Under the pieces are notes generated by a model. The model saw only the letters and a program-made list of their open reading frames with translations, was not told where the DNA came from and did no database searches. From the NCBI GenBank assembly GCA_029865445.1, contig JAOUGY010000021.1, forward strand, positions 1-20,856: 20,856 bases of DNA, read 5' to 3'. Source of the DNA: Acidimicrobiia bacterium. Lineage in GTDB: Bacteria > Actinomycetota > Acidimicrobiia > Spongiisociales > ZC4RG35. Within the stretch, counting starts at the first letter, position 1. Every line of letters begins with the position of its first letter. This document shows positions 7,180-14,322 of the stretch, piece after piece. A program made the translations under genes and the position numbers.

Positions 7180-7754
7180 TCGCCATGTTGTCCGGAATCG
7201 TGGCCGCACTGAAGATGGATCGACTGGTGCTCGATGTCGGGGGTGTCGGATACGAGGTGTCGATGACGCCGAAGGCGCTGGCGGCGCTGGCGCCGATCGG
7301 CGAGACCGGCGTCGTGTACACCCATCTTCACGTCCGGGAGGATGGGATGAACCTCTATGGCTTTGCAACCGAATCCGACCGCGATCTCTTTCGAGTTCTG
7401 CTCGGGGCGTCGGGAGTGGGGCCGAAGGTGGCGCTTGCGATGCTCGGCGTGTTCTCTTCGGATGCCCTTCGCAAGGTGGTGGCGTCCGAAGACGTCAAGG
7501 CACTCACTCAGGTCCCGGGAATAGGGATGCGCGGCGCCCAGAAGATCGTCCTCGATCTCAAACCCAAGCTCGCCGATCTGGAGGCCGAGGTTGTGGAAGG
7601 CGCGGCGACCGCCAGCCAGTTCATGGATGCCCTGTCGGCCCTCGGCTACACCCCGGCCGAGATACGAGGCGTCGTCTCCGACGTCGATTCCGCGGCACCG
7701 GTCACCGAACAGATCCGGCAGGCGCTCAAGGCACTCGGCCGGAGGGGCCGCTGA
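7176..7754 (+). CDS. ruvA: Holliday junction branch migration complex subunit RuvA
   Basis: RuvA binds the four-way junction as a tetramer and loads the RuvB motor. The protein has 192 residues. The N-terminal OB-fold starts MIAMLSGIVAALKMDRLVLDVGGVGYEV. Two helix-hairpin-helix motifs follow (LLGASGVGPKVALAML and LTQVPGIGMRGAQKIVLDLK). The C-terminal RuvB-contact domain is seen in FMDALSALGYTPAEIRGVV. GAGGA upstream of the ATG, inside the end of ruvC, can serve as the ribosome binding site. The stop and the next start share one base (TGATG). Confidence 0.97.
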   Translation: MIAMLSGIVAALKMDRLVLDVGGVGYEVSMTPKALAALAPIGETGVVYTHLHVREDGMNLYGFATESDRDLFRVLLGASGVGPKVALAMLGVFSSDALRKVVASEDVKALTQVPGIGMRGAQKIVLDLKPKLADLEAEVVEGAATASQFMDALSALGYTPAEIRGVVSDVDSAAPVTEQIRQALKALGRRGR

Positions 7755-8779
7755 TGCGCGACGAGAATGTCCTGGCGGGTGACTTTCAACCGTTCGAGGA
7801 CGACTTCGAGGCGACGCTCCGACCTCAGAAGCTGGACGAGTTCGTGGGCCAGGAGAAGGTCAAGGAGCGGCTGCGGATCTCGATCGAGGCCTCCCGCACG
7901 CTGGGCAAGCCGCTCGACCACGTCCTCTTGTCCGGGCCTCCCGGGCTCGGGAAGACGTCACTGGCGGGCATCCTCGCCAACGAACTCGGCGCGTCGATCA
8001 AGAAGACGTCCGGTCCGGCGCTCGAGAGGCCCGGCGATCTGGCGGCGATCCTCAGCAACCTCGAGTCTGGCGATGTGTTCTTCATCGACGAGATCCACCG
8101 CGTCCCGAGGGCCGTCGAGGAGGTCATGTATCCGGCGATGGAGGATTTCGAGCTGGACATCATCCTCGGCAAAGGACCCGCAGCCACCTCGATTCGCCTC
8201 GATCTGGCGCGTTTCACGCTGGTGGGCGCCACCACTCGGATCGGCACGGTGGCCGCCCCACTCCGAGATCGGTTCGGGATCGTGGAACGTATCGACTATT
8301 ACACCCCGGCCGATCTGGACCTGGTCGTGCGCCGTTCATCGAGGATCCTCGGGATCGAAATCGACGACTCGGGAGCATCACAGATCGCCGAGCGCAGCCG
8401 GGGGACGGCCCGCATCGCCAACCGGCTGCTCGCCCGAGTCCGCGACTACGCGATCGCTCGCGCCGACGGCCGCATCGACGGAGCCGTGGCCGATGCGGCG
8501 TTGGATGTCTTCGAGATCGACGACCTGGGTCTCGACAAGGTGGATCGGGCGATACTCGATGCCGTGGTGTCGAAGTTCGGGGGTGGTCCGGTCGGGTTGG
8601 GCACGCTGGCTATCGCGGTGGGCGAGGAACCCGAGACGGTGGAAGACGCCTACGAACCCTTCCTCCTCCAAGCCGGGCTGCTGGCCAGGACTCCTCGGGG
8701 CCGCGTGGCGACCCTCGGTGCCTACCGCCACCTGGGTCTGGAACCGCCCGCCTCGGCCCAAACCGCGCTGGAGCTTTGA
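7754..8779 (+). CDS. ruvB: Holliday junction branch migration ATPase RuvB
   Basis: RuvB is the hexameric AAA+ motor that drives branch migration with RuvA. The protein has 341 residues, the usual length. Walker A is GPPGLGKT at 61-68, Walker B is DEIHR at 112-116, sensor I is GATTR at about 158-162, and the arginine-finger segment LRDRFG is at about 170-175. The C-terminal winged-helix domain contains KFGGGPVGLGTLAIAVGEEPETVED, a strong RuvB signature. The start ATG overlaps the ruvA stop by one base, so ruvA and ruvB are probably translationally coupled. Confidence 0.98.
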   Translation: MRDENVLAGDFQPFEDDFEATLRPQKLDEFVGQEKVKERLRISIEASRTLGKPLDHVLLSGPPGLGKTSLAGILANELGASIKKTSGPALERPGDLAAILSNLESGDVFFIDEIHRVPRAVEEVMYPAMEDFELDIILGKGPAATSIRLDLARFTLVGATTRIGTVAAPLRDRFGIVERIDYYTPADLDLVVRRSSRILGIEIDDSGASQIAERSRGTARIANRLLARVRDYAIARADGRIDGAVADAALDVFEIDDLGLDKVDRAILDAVVSKFGGGPVGLGTLAIAVGEEPETVEDAYEPFLLQAGLLARTPRGRVATLGAYRHLGLEPPASAQTALEL

Positions 8780-8785
8780 ACCGGC

Positions 8786-9811
8786 GTGGACGCTGCGGAC
8801 TTCGACTACAGGCTTCCCGATGACCGGATTGCCCAGCATCCCGTGGAGCCGAGGCATGCGTCCCGCCTGCTCGACGCGCGGGACATGACCGACCACACGT
8901 TTATCGATCTCGCCCGGTTGCTCGAGCCGGGCGACCTTGTAGTCGTCAACCGGACGCGGGTCAGGGCGGCCCGCCTCAAGGGGTACAAGGCGGGCACCGG
9001 TGGCGCCGTCGAAGCATTGGTGTTGCGCCGCCTCGACGGCGAGCGGTGGGAGGTGATGCTCCGGCCTGCCCGTAGGCTCCGCGCCGGTGTACAGCTCGTT
9101 TTTGGGGGCGTGTCGGCTCGGCTCGAGTCCGATCCCATCCACGGCGTGGCCGTCATGACGCTCGACACCGACGATCCGGAACGAGCCATCACCGAAGCCG
9201 GCGAGATGCCGCTCCCGCCGTACATCACCGCGCCGCTCGGTGACGCCGATCGCTATCAGACGATGTTTGCCGACCGGCCCGGTTCGGCAGCGGCGCCGAC
9301 GGCGGGTCTGCACTTCACCGACCAGGTCGTCGAGAGGCTCGGAGGCCGCGGGGTCCAGCTTGCCAGTGTCGAACTCGACGTGGGGTTGGCGACGTTCCGG
9401 CCGATCTCCACCGAGACCATCGAAGACCACGTCATGCACACAGAACGCTGCAGAGTCGACGAAGCGGCGGCAGCAGCGATAGCGCGTTGCCGGCAGAGGG
9501 GCGGCAGGGTGGTGGCGATCGGGACCACCGTGGTCAGGACGTTGGAATCACTCGCCACCGGAAATGGCACGGTCGATCCCGGAGAGGTGGATACGGACTT
9601 GTACCTCACACCGGGTTCGCAGGTGAGCGTGACCGATCTTCTGGTGACCAACTTCCATCTGCCCCGTTCAAGCCTTCTCGTGCTCGTCGAGGCGTTCATG
9701 GGACCGGCGTGGCGACATGTCTACGACGAGGCGCTCCAACGGGGATACCGATTCCTGAGTTTCGGAGACGCCATGCTGTGTGCTCGCAACACCTACCCTG
9801 ATCGCCCGTGA
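8786..9811 (+). CDS. queA: S-adenosylmethionine:tRNA ribosyltransferase-isomerase QueA
   Basis: QueA transfers the ribosyl part of S-adenosylmethionine to preQ1-modified tRNA, giving epoxyqueuosine in the wobble position of GUN anticodons. The protein has 341 residues. Signatures are FDYRLPDDRIAQHPVEPRHASRLL near the N-terminus, GDLVVVNRTRVRAARL, GEMPLPPYI, APTAGLHFT near residue 170, VGLATFRPI, and NFHLPRSSLLVLVEAFMG near the C-terminus. The start is GTG at 8786, six bases after the ruvB stop; GGAG at 8770-8773 is twelve bases away, a rather long spacing. Its neighbour tgt encodes the preceding pathway step. The stop overlaps the tgt GTG by three bases. Confidence 0.97.
   Translation: MDAADFDYRLPDDRIAQHPVEPRHASRLLDARDMTDHTFIDLARLLEPGDLVVVNRTRVRAARLKGYKAGTGGAVEALVLRRLDGERWEVMLRPARRLRAGVQLVFGGVSARLESDPIHGVAVMTLDTDDPERAITEAGEMPLPPYITAPLGDADRYQTMFADRPGSAAAPTAGLHFTDQVVERLGGRGVQLASVELDVGLATFRPISTETIEDHVMHTERCRVDEAAAAAIARCRQRGGRVVAIGTTVVRTLESLATGNGTVDPGEVDTDLYLTPGSQVSVTDLLVTNFHLPRSSLLVLVEAFMGPAWRHVYDEALQRGYRFLSFGDAMLCARNTYPDRP
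9794..9799 (+). promoter_or_regulatory. Candidate -10 element of a leaderless tgt transcript
   Basis: TACCCT, the same hexamer as before ruvC, lies inside the last codons of queA and ends eight bases before the tgt GTG. The tgt start has no Shine-Dalgarno sequence. A separate leaderless tgt transcript is inferred; no -35 hexamer is evident. Confidence 0.42.
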
Positions 9812-10917
9812 CCCACGCAGCTTCCTGGGAATCGGTGGCGAGCGACGGTTCGGCCAGGGCCGGTGTGTTGTCGTTGAGCCATGGCGACGTCGAGACGCCG
9901 ACCTTCATGCCTGTGGGGACACGCGCCGCGGTGAGGGGACTCGATGCCACCGACCTGGCCAACCTCGGTGCGCAGATAGTGCTCTCGAACACATATCACC
10001 TGATGCTCCGTCCCGGCGCCGAGGTCGTTGCCGAGTTGGGCGGCCTTCATGGATTCATGGGGTGGAACGGCCCGATCCTCACGGACTCCGGCGGCTATCA
10101 GATCCTCAGTCTCGACCCCAAGATCGACGAGGATGGGGCCACCTTCCGATCGACGTACGACGGATCCCTGGTCCGCCTAGGCCCGGAGGAGTCGATGCGG
10201 GTACAACAGTTGCTCGGACCCGACGTGGCGATGGTGCTCGACGTGCTTGTCGGGCTACCCAACACCCACGAGGTGGTGGATGCCGCGCTCACCCAGACAA
10301 TCCGGTGGTCTGAGCGGGCGCTCGCGGCTCACACCCGCGCCGACCAGGCGCTGTTTGGCATCGTCCAAGGTGGCGTGGACGTTGGTCTGCGCAAGAAGAG
10401 CGCCCGGATGACCGCCGAGCTCGGGTTCTCCGGTTTCGGGATCGGCGGTCTGGCCGTGGGGGAGGAGCCCTGGGAACGCAACGCCGCCCTCGAGGCGACG
10501 ATGCCCGAACTCCCGGATCACACACCGCGGTACGTCATGGGTTTGGGTGACCCCGAAGGCGTGCTCGACGCCGTCGCTCGCGGTGCGGACCTGTTCGACT
10601 GTGTGTGGCCGACCCGCCTCGCCCGCCACGGCAAGATTCTCACCGCCCATGGCGACTACAACCTGAAACGTGCAGAGTTCGCTCGCCACGGCGGACCGCT
10701 CGCCCCCGATTGTCCTTGTCATACCTGTTCGACCGTGTCGAGGGGGTACCTCCGGCATCTGCTCGCCGCCAACGAATTGACCGTGTTCCGACTCTTGTCG
10801 ATCCACAACCTCTGGTTCACCCTTTCGATGCTCCGCGATGCGCGTGCCGCTATCACGGAGGGGCGATTCGCCGACCACCATGCCGCTTTCGTGGAGCGAA
10901 GGTCAAAGGCCGGATGA
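9808..10917 (+). CDS. tgt: Bacterial tRNA-guanine transglycosylase
   Basis: Tgt exchanges guanine-34 for preQ1 in Asp, Asn, His and Tyr tRNAs. The protein has 369 residues. Family features are ETPTFMPVGT, NTYHLMLRPG, LTDSGGYQILSL with Asp93, FGIVQGG near 183-189, FGIGGLAVGE, and the nucleophile Asp264 in DLFDCVWPTRLARHG. Zinc ligands Cys302, Cys304, Cys307 and His333 are intact and carry the same numbers as in E. coli. The segment that reads DECTPYP in E. coli reads DVLVGLP here: the recognition Asp145 and the Pro are kept, the rest is changed. The GTG start overlaps the queA stop, but a candidate leaderless promoter also precedes it. No preQ1 synthesis genes lie in the window. Confidence 0.97.
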   Translation: MTHAASWESVASDGSARAGVLSLSHGDVETPTFMPVGTRAAVRGLDATDLANLGAQIVLSNTYHLMLRPGAEVVAELGGLHGFMGWNGPILTDSGGYQILSLDPKIDEDGATFRSTYDGSLVRLGPEESMRVQQLLGPDVAMVLDVLVGLPNTHEVVDAALTQTIRWSERALAAHTRADQALFGIVQGGVDVGLRKKSARMTAELGFSGFGIGGLAVGEEPWERNAALEATMPELPDHTPRYVMGLGDPEGVLDAVARGADLFDCVWPTRLARHGKILTAHGDYNLKRAEFARHGGPLAPDCPCHTCSTVSRGYLRHLLAANELTVFRLLSIHNLWFTLSMLRDARAAITEGRFADHHAAFVERRSKAG

Positions 10918-10953
10918 CCACTATGCTCTCGGTGTTCCCCACCCTTGAAAGAC

Positions 10954-11253
10954 ATGACTTCTCTGTATCTTCTCGCCGACACCGCCCCGACAACGACCGG
11001 AGGGGCCGCCGCGGCCTTCCTCCCGCTGCTGCTGGCAGTGGGTTTCGTATTCCTCCTCATGATGCCGCAGCGCAGAATGCGCAAGCAGCAGGCGGCGCTC
11101 CAAGAGGCGCTTCAGGTCGGTGATCTGGTACGCACAGCGGGCGGCATCCACGGCCGGATCATCTCGCTCGACGAGAGCAGTGCCGTGATCGAGGTCGAGA
11201 GCGGCAGACTTCGCCTCGAGCGGCGAGCGATCGCCGGCAAGCTCGAGGCTTAG
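10954..11253 (+). CDS. yajC: Preprotein translocase subunit YajC
   Basis: YajC is a small membrane protein that associates with SecDF at the translocon. The protein has 99 residues: a short N-terminus, one membrane segment at about residues 19-37 (AAFLPLLLAVGFVFLLMMP), the typical PQRRMRKQ after the membrane, and a cytoplasmic beta domain with VGDLVRTAGGIHGRI. An in-frame TTG at 10945 would add three residues; the ATG at 10954 is preferred, with the weak GAAAG just upstream. It lies 36 bases after tgt and two bases before secD, the usual yajC-secD-secF order. Confidence 0.94.
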   Translation: MTSLYLLADTAPTTTGGAAAAFLPLLLAVGFVFLLMMPQRRMRKQQAALQEALQVGDLVRTAGGIHGRIISLDESSAVIEVESGRLRLERRAIAGKLEA

Positions 11254-11254
11254 C

Positions 11255-12751
11255 GTGAAACGACCCTGGCTGGGCATCGTCGTGGTGCTCGCCCTGTCCT
11301 GGGGTGGGCTGGCGCTGCTCGCGGCGCAGGGGACCACGCCCAAACTCGGTCTCGACCTCCAAGGGGGGATCTCGGTGGTCCTCACCGCCCCGGACGGGAC
11401 CGATACCGAAAAGCTCGAAGTGGCCGGCGACATCATCCGGCGGCGCATCGAGGAGATCGGTGGCGTGCAGGAACCCGACATCGTTCCCTCCGGTGGGAAC
11501 GCGCTGTCGCCGCCCAGCATCCTCGTGCAGCTGCCAGGAGTCACCGACGAACAGCGCGCATTGGAAGCGGTCGGGACCACCGGTGCGTTGTCGTTCCGGC
11601 CCGTTCTCGGTGCCACTGTGGGAGAGGTCGGCCCCCTGGCCGACGGCGGTTCGGTGCCCACCGGTGACGCTACCATCGGCGATTACCAGCGCTGCTACGA
11701 CCTGCCCGGTGGGTCGCTGGCGGAGCTCACGGACCCCGAGGTGGACCCCGCAACCGGCGTCACGGTGACAGATGACGCGACCCGAGAAACCTATCTGCCG
11801 TACCGCGGGCAGGTGCTGCATCTGGGGCCGGCCATCGTCGAGGGCACCCAGGTGAGCCAGGCGGTGTCCAACTTCCAGAACGGCTGGCTCGTTCAGCTCG
11901 ATTTGAACGGTGAGGGAGGTGCTCGTTTCGCCTGCATGACCGGGCAGGCCACCGCCTACTTCGACGCCCGCCGCCAGATCGCCATCGTCCTCGACGGCGA
12001 AGTCCAGACCGCGCCGCCGGTCGCCACCGAGGTTGGCCCGGAGGGCATCGACGGTGGAAGCGCCGTCATCACCGTTGGCAACGATCCGGAGTCCGAACAA
12101 GAGGCGCGCGACCTGGCGGTGGTGCTCCGGTACGGTTCGCTGCCTGTCTCGTTCACCCTCTCCGACGTCAGTCAGGTGTCCGGCACGCTCGGAGCAGATT
12201 CCCTGAGAACCGGACTCATCTCGGGTGTCGCCGGTCTCGTTCTCGTCGCCGGATTCCTCCTCCTGTTCTACCGATCACTGGGGCTGGTGGCCATCCTCGG
12301 CCTCACGGTGTTCGGTTCCCTTCTCGTCGCGATCTACGCGTGGTTCGGGGAGGCCACGGGACTCACCCTGACGTTGGCCGGTGTCACGGGGGTCATCGTG
12401 TCGGTGGGGATCACCGCCGACAGCTACATCGTGTATTTCGAGAGGATCAAGGACGAGATCCGCCAGGGTGCGAACGCCACTTCGGCTGCCGTTGAGGGTT
12501 TCAAGGGAGCGTTCAGAACCATCTTGACTGCCGACACCGTTTCGCTGCTGGCGGCGGGGCTGCTCTACGCCTTGGCTGTGGGCCCGGTGAAGGGCTTTGC
12601 TCTGTCCCTGGGCATCGCCACCCTGCTCGACATCTTCGTGGCCAGGACGTTCACCCGCCGGGCTGCCTACATGGTCGCCGGTTCGCGTCTCGGCGAGGGC
12701 GGATGGTTCTCGATCACGGCCGCCGCCGGCCAAAGCGAGGAGGCATCATGA
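11255..12751 (+). CDS. secD: Protein translocase subunit SecD
   Basis: SecD, with SecF, uses the proton motive force to help exported proteins leave the SecYEG channel. The protein has 498 residues. Membrane segment 1 is at about residues 6-24, followed by GLDLQGGISVVL and a large extracytoplasmic region with the P1 pattern (IIRRRIEEIGGVQEPDIV, ILVQLPG). Five more membrane segments run from about residue 318 to 465; they include the conserved VSVGITADSYIVYFERIKDEI segment. It is shorter than E. coli SecD (615), mainly in the extracytoplasmic part. The GTG start at 11255 has GAGG about seven bases upstream within the end of yajC. The stop overlaps secF as ATGA. Confidence 0.97.
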   Translation: MKRPWLGIVVVLALSWGGLALLAAQGTTPKLGLDLQGGISVVLTAPDGTDTEKLEVAGDIIRRRIEEIGGVQEPDIVPSGGNALSPPSILVQLPGVTDEQRALEAVGTTGALSFRPVLGATVGEVGPLADGGSVPTGDATIGDYQRCYDLPGGSLAELTDPEVDPATGVTVTDDATRETYLPYRGQVLHLGPAIVEGTQVSQAVSNFQNGWLVQLDLNGEGGARFACMTGQATAYFDARRQIAIVLDGEVQTAPPVATEVGPEGIDGGSAVITVGNDPESEQEARDLAVVLRYGSLPVSFTLSDVSQVSGTLGADSLRTGLISGVAGLVLVAGFLLLFYRSLGLVAILGLTVFGSLLVAIYAWFGEATGLTLTLAGVTGVIVSVGITADSYIVYFERIKDEIRQGANATSAAVEGFKGAFRTILTADTVSLLAAGLLYALAVGPVKGFALSLGIATLLDIFVARTFTRRAAYMVAGSRLGEGGWFSITAAAGQSEEAS

Positions 12752-13794
12752 GCGGCTGGAAGCGACTTATGGCAGGGCGCACCCAGATCGACTTCGTCGG
12801 TCGCAGAAAGCGCTGGTACACCATCTCGGGAGTCGCCATCGCCGTGTCGGTGCTGGCCCTCGCATTGTTTGGTCTCAACCTCGGGCTCGAATTCCGGGGC
12901 GGAGTGGCGGTGCAGACCGAGAACCCTGCCGGTGCCGATGTCGCGGCGATCACCGATGCGCTGGCCGAGATCGGTCAGCAGAATGCCGTGATCCAGTTGG
13001 TGAACGACGGTGAGGCGGTTCGAATCGAGACTCCTCCGCTCGACCAGGATGGTCAGGACGACTTGCGTCGGGTGGTGGCCGAGGTGACGGGCTCGCAGCG
13101 AGAAGACTTGTCGGTCGAGGCGGTCGAACCGCGGTTCGGTGCGCTGCTCGCCCGACAGGCGGTGATCGCCCTGACCGTGTTCCTGGGGGCTGTCGCACTG
13201 TTCATCACCTGGCGTCTCGAATGGAAGATGGCCCTGGCCGGCTTGGCAGCCTTGGCACACGACATCATCATCACCACCGGTGTGTACGCCATCACCAGGT
13301 TCGAGGTCACCTCGGCGACCGTGGTAGCGCTGCTCACCATTCTCGGCTACTCGCTGTACGACACGGTGGTGGTGTTCGACAAGGTGACAGAAGCGGCCGA
13401 ACTGGCGGACAAATCCGAGACGTATCCCGACGTCGTCAACCGGTCCATGAATCAGGTGCTGGTCCGGTCTCTCAACACATCGCTCACGTCTCTCCTCCCG
13501 GTCGGATCCCTGCTCTTCGTGGGTTCGCTCCTTCTGGGAGCCGCCAGCCTCCAAGACTTCGCCCTCGCCCTGTTCGTGGGCATCGCCACCGGCACCTACT
13601 CGTCGATCTTCGTGGCTGCTCCGCTCCTGGCGGAGTGGAAGAAGGACGCCGAGGTCGGACGGCGCAAACCCCGCGAGGATCGCGCGAAGACCGAGGGATA
13701 CACACCTCGACTGCAGACGGCCGGACCACGGCGCCCGCCGTCCGGTGGGTCTCAGCGAAACCGGCCGCCCCGGCCGCCGCGCAGCGGCCGGTAG
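12748..13794 (+). CDS. secF: Protein translocase subunit SecF
   Basis: SecF is the membrane partner of SecD. The protein has 348 residues. Membrane segment 1 is at about residues 27-47, followed by LEFRGGVAVQ and the small extracytoplasmic domain. Five more segments lie between about 132 and 290, with the family motif SLYDTVVVFDKVTE. The tail from about residue 300 is rich in Arg and Pro and is probably cytoplasmic. The ATG at 12748 is supported by AGGAGG four bases upstream and by the ATGA overlap with secD; the same frame is open further upstream, but only inside secD. The last eight codons form a GC-rich hairpin, and the TAG stop is part of the candidate apt -10 element. Confidence 0.97.
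   Translation: MSGWKRLMAGRTQIDFVGRRKRWYTISGVAIAVSVLALALFGLNLGLEFRGGVAVQTENPAGADVAAITDALAEIGQQNAVIQLVNDGEAVRIETPPLDQDGQDDLRRVVAEVTGSQREDLSVEAVEPRFGALLARQAVIALTVFLGAVALFITWRLEWKMALAGLAALAHDIIITTGVYAITRFEVTSATVVALLTILGYSLYDTVVVFDKVTEAAELADKSETYPDVVNRSMNQVLVRSLNTSLTSLLPVGSLLFVGSLLLGAASLQDFALALFVGIATGTYSSIFVAAPLLAEWKKDAEVGRRKPREDRAKTEGYTPRLQTAGPRRPPSGGSQRNRPPRPPRSGR
13770..13791 (+). repeat. Perfect GC-rich inverted repeat at the end of secF
   Basis: CCGGCCGC at 13770-13777 pairs exactly with GCGGCCGG at 13784-13791 across a six-base loop (CGCGCA). The stem ends directly before the TAG stop of secF. No T run follows, so it is not a classical intrinsic terminator. It could mark the 3' end of the secDF message or be a by-product of Arg/Pro-rich codons. 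Confidence 0.5.
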
Positions 13795-13797
13795 ACT
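13792..13797 (+). promoter_or_regulatory. Candidate -10 element of a leaderless apt transcript
   Basis: TAGACT fits TAnnnT and ends six bases before the apt GTG at 13804, the spacing expected for a transcript that begins at or next to the start codon. Its first three bases are the secF stop codon. There is no Shine-Dalgarno sequence. This is the best-spaced example in the window. Confidence 0.5.
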
Positions 13798-13803
13798 GCC
13801 CCG

Positions 13804-14322
13804 GTGGACAGCCTACGAGCACTCATCCGAGAGATTCCCGACTACCCGAAGCCGGGGATCCTCTTCTACGACATCACCCCCGTCCTCGGCGACCCGGACG
13901 GGTTCGCCGACCTGATCGATGCCATGGCGACACCGTTCCTCGACGCCGGGATCACGAAGGTCGCCGGCATCGAGGCTCGCGGGTTCACGGTGGCGGCCCC
14001 TGTCGCCGAGCGGCTCGGTGCCGGGTTCATCCCGATCCGGAAGCCGGGGAAGCTGCCGTTTGCGGTCCACCGTCAGGACTACCAACTCGAGTACGGCACG
14101 GATTCGTTGGAGATCCACGTCGATGCCGTGGCAGCCGGCGACCGGGTGCTGCTCGTCGACGATGTGATCGCCACGGGGGGAACAGCGGCCGCTGCCGTGG
14201 AACTGCTCCGGACCGTCGGCGCCGATGTGGCAGGGTTTTCGGTGTTCATCGAGTTGGCGTTTCTGAACGGAGCAGCTTCGCTGAACGATGTCACCCACCA
14301 TGCTCTCCTCACCTACGACTGA
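13804..14322 (+). CDS. apt: Adenine phosphoribosyltransferase
   Basis: Apt salvages adenine by joining it to phosphoribosyl pyrophosphate, giving AMP. The protein has 172 residues, the usual length. It begins with the family pattern IPDYPKPGILFYDITPVL, then IEARGF at 56-61, RKPGKLP at 79-85, YQLEYG at 93-98, and the PRPP-binding loop LLVDDVIATGGT at 116-127. The start is GTG at 13804. It lies between secF and rel; in many bacteria recJ also occurs in this stretch but is absent here. The first codons of rel probably overlap its 3' end. Confidence 0.96.
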   Translation: MDSLRALIREIPDYPKPGILFYDITPVLGDPDGFADLIDAMATPFLDAGITKVAGIEARGFTVAAPVAERLGAGFIPIRKPGKLPFAVHRQDYQLEYGTDSLEIHVDAVAAGDRVLLVDDVIATGGTAAAAVELLRTVGADVAGFSVFIELAFLNGAASLNDVTHHALLTYD

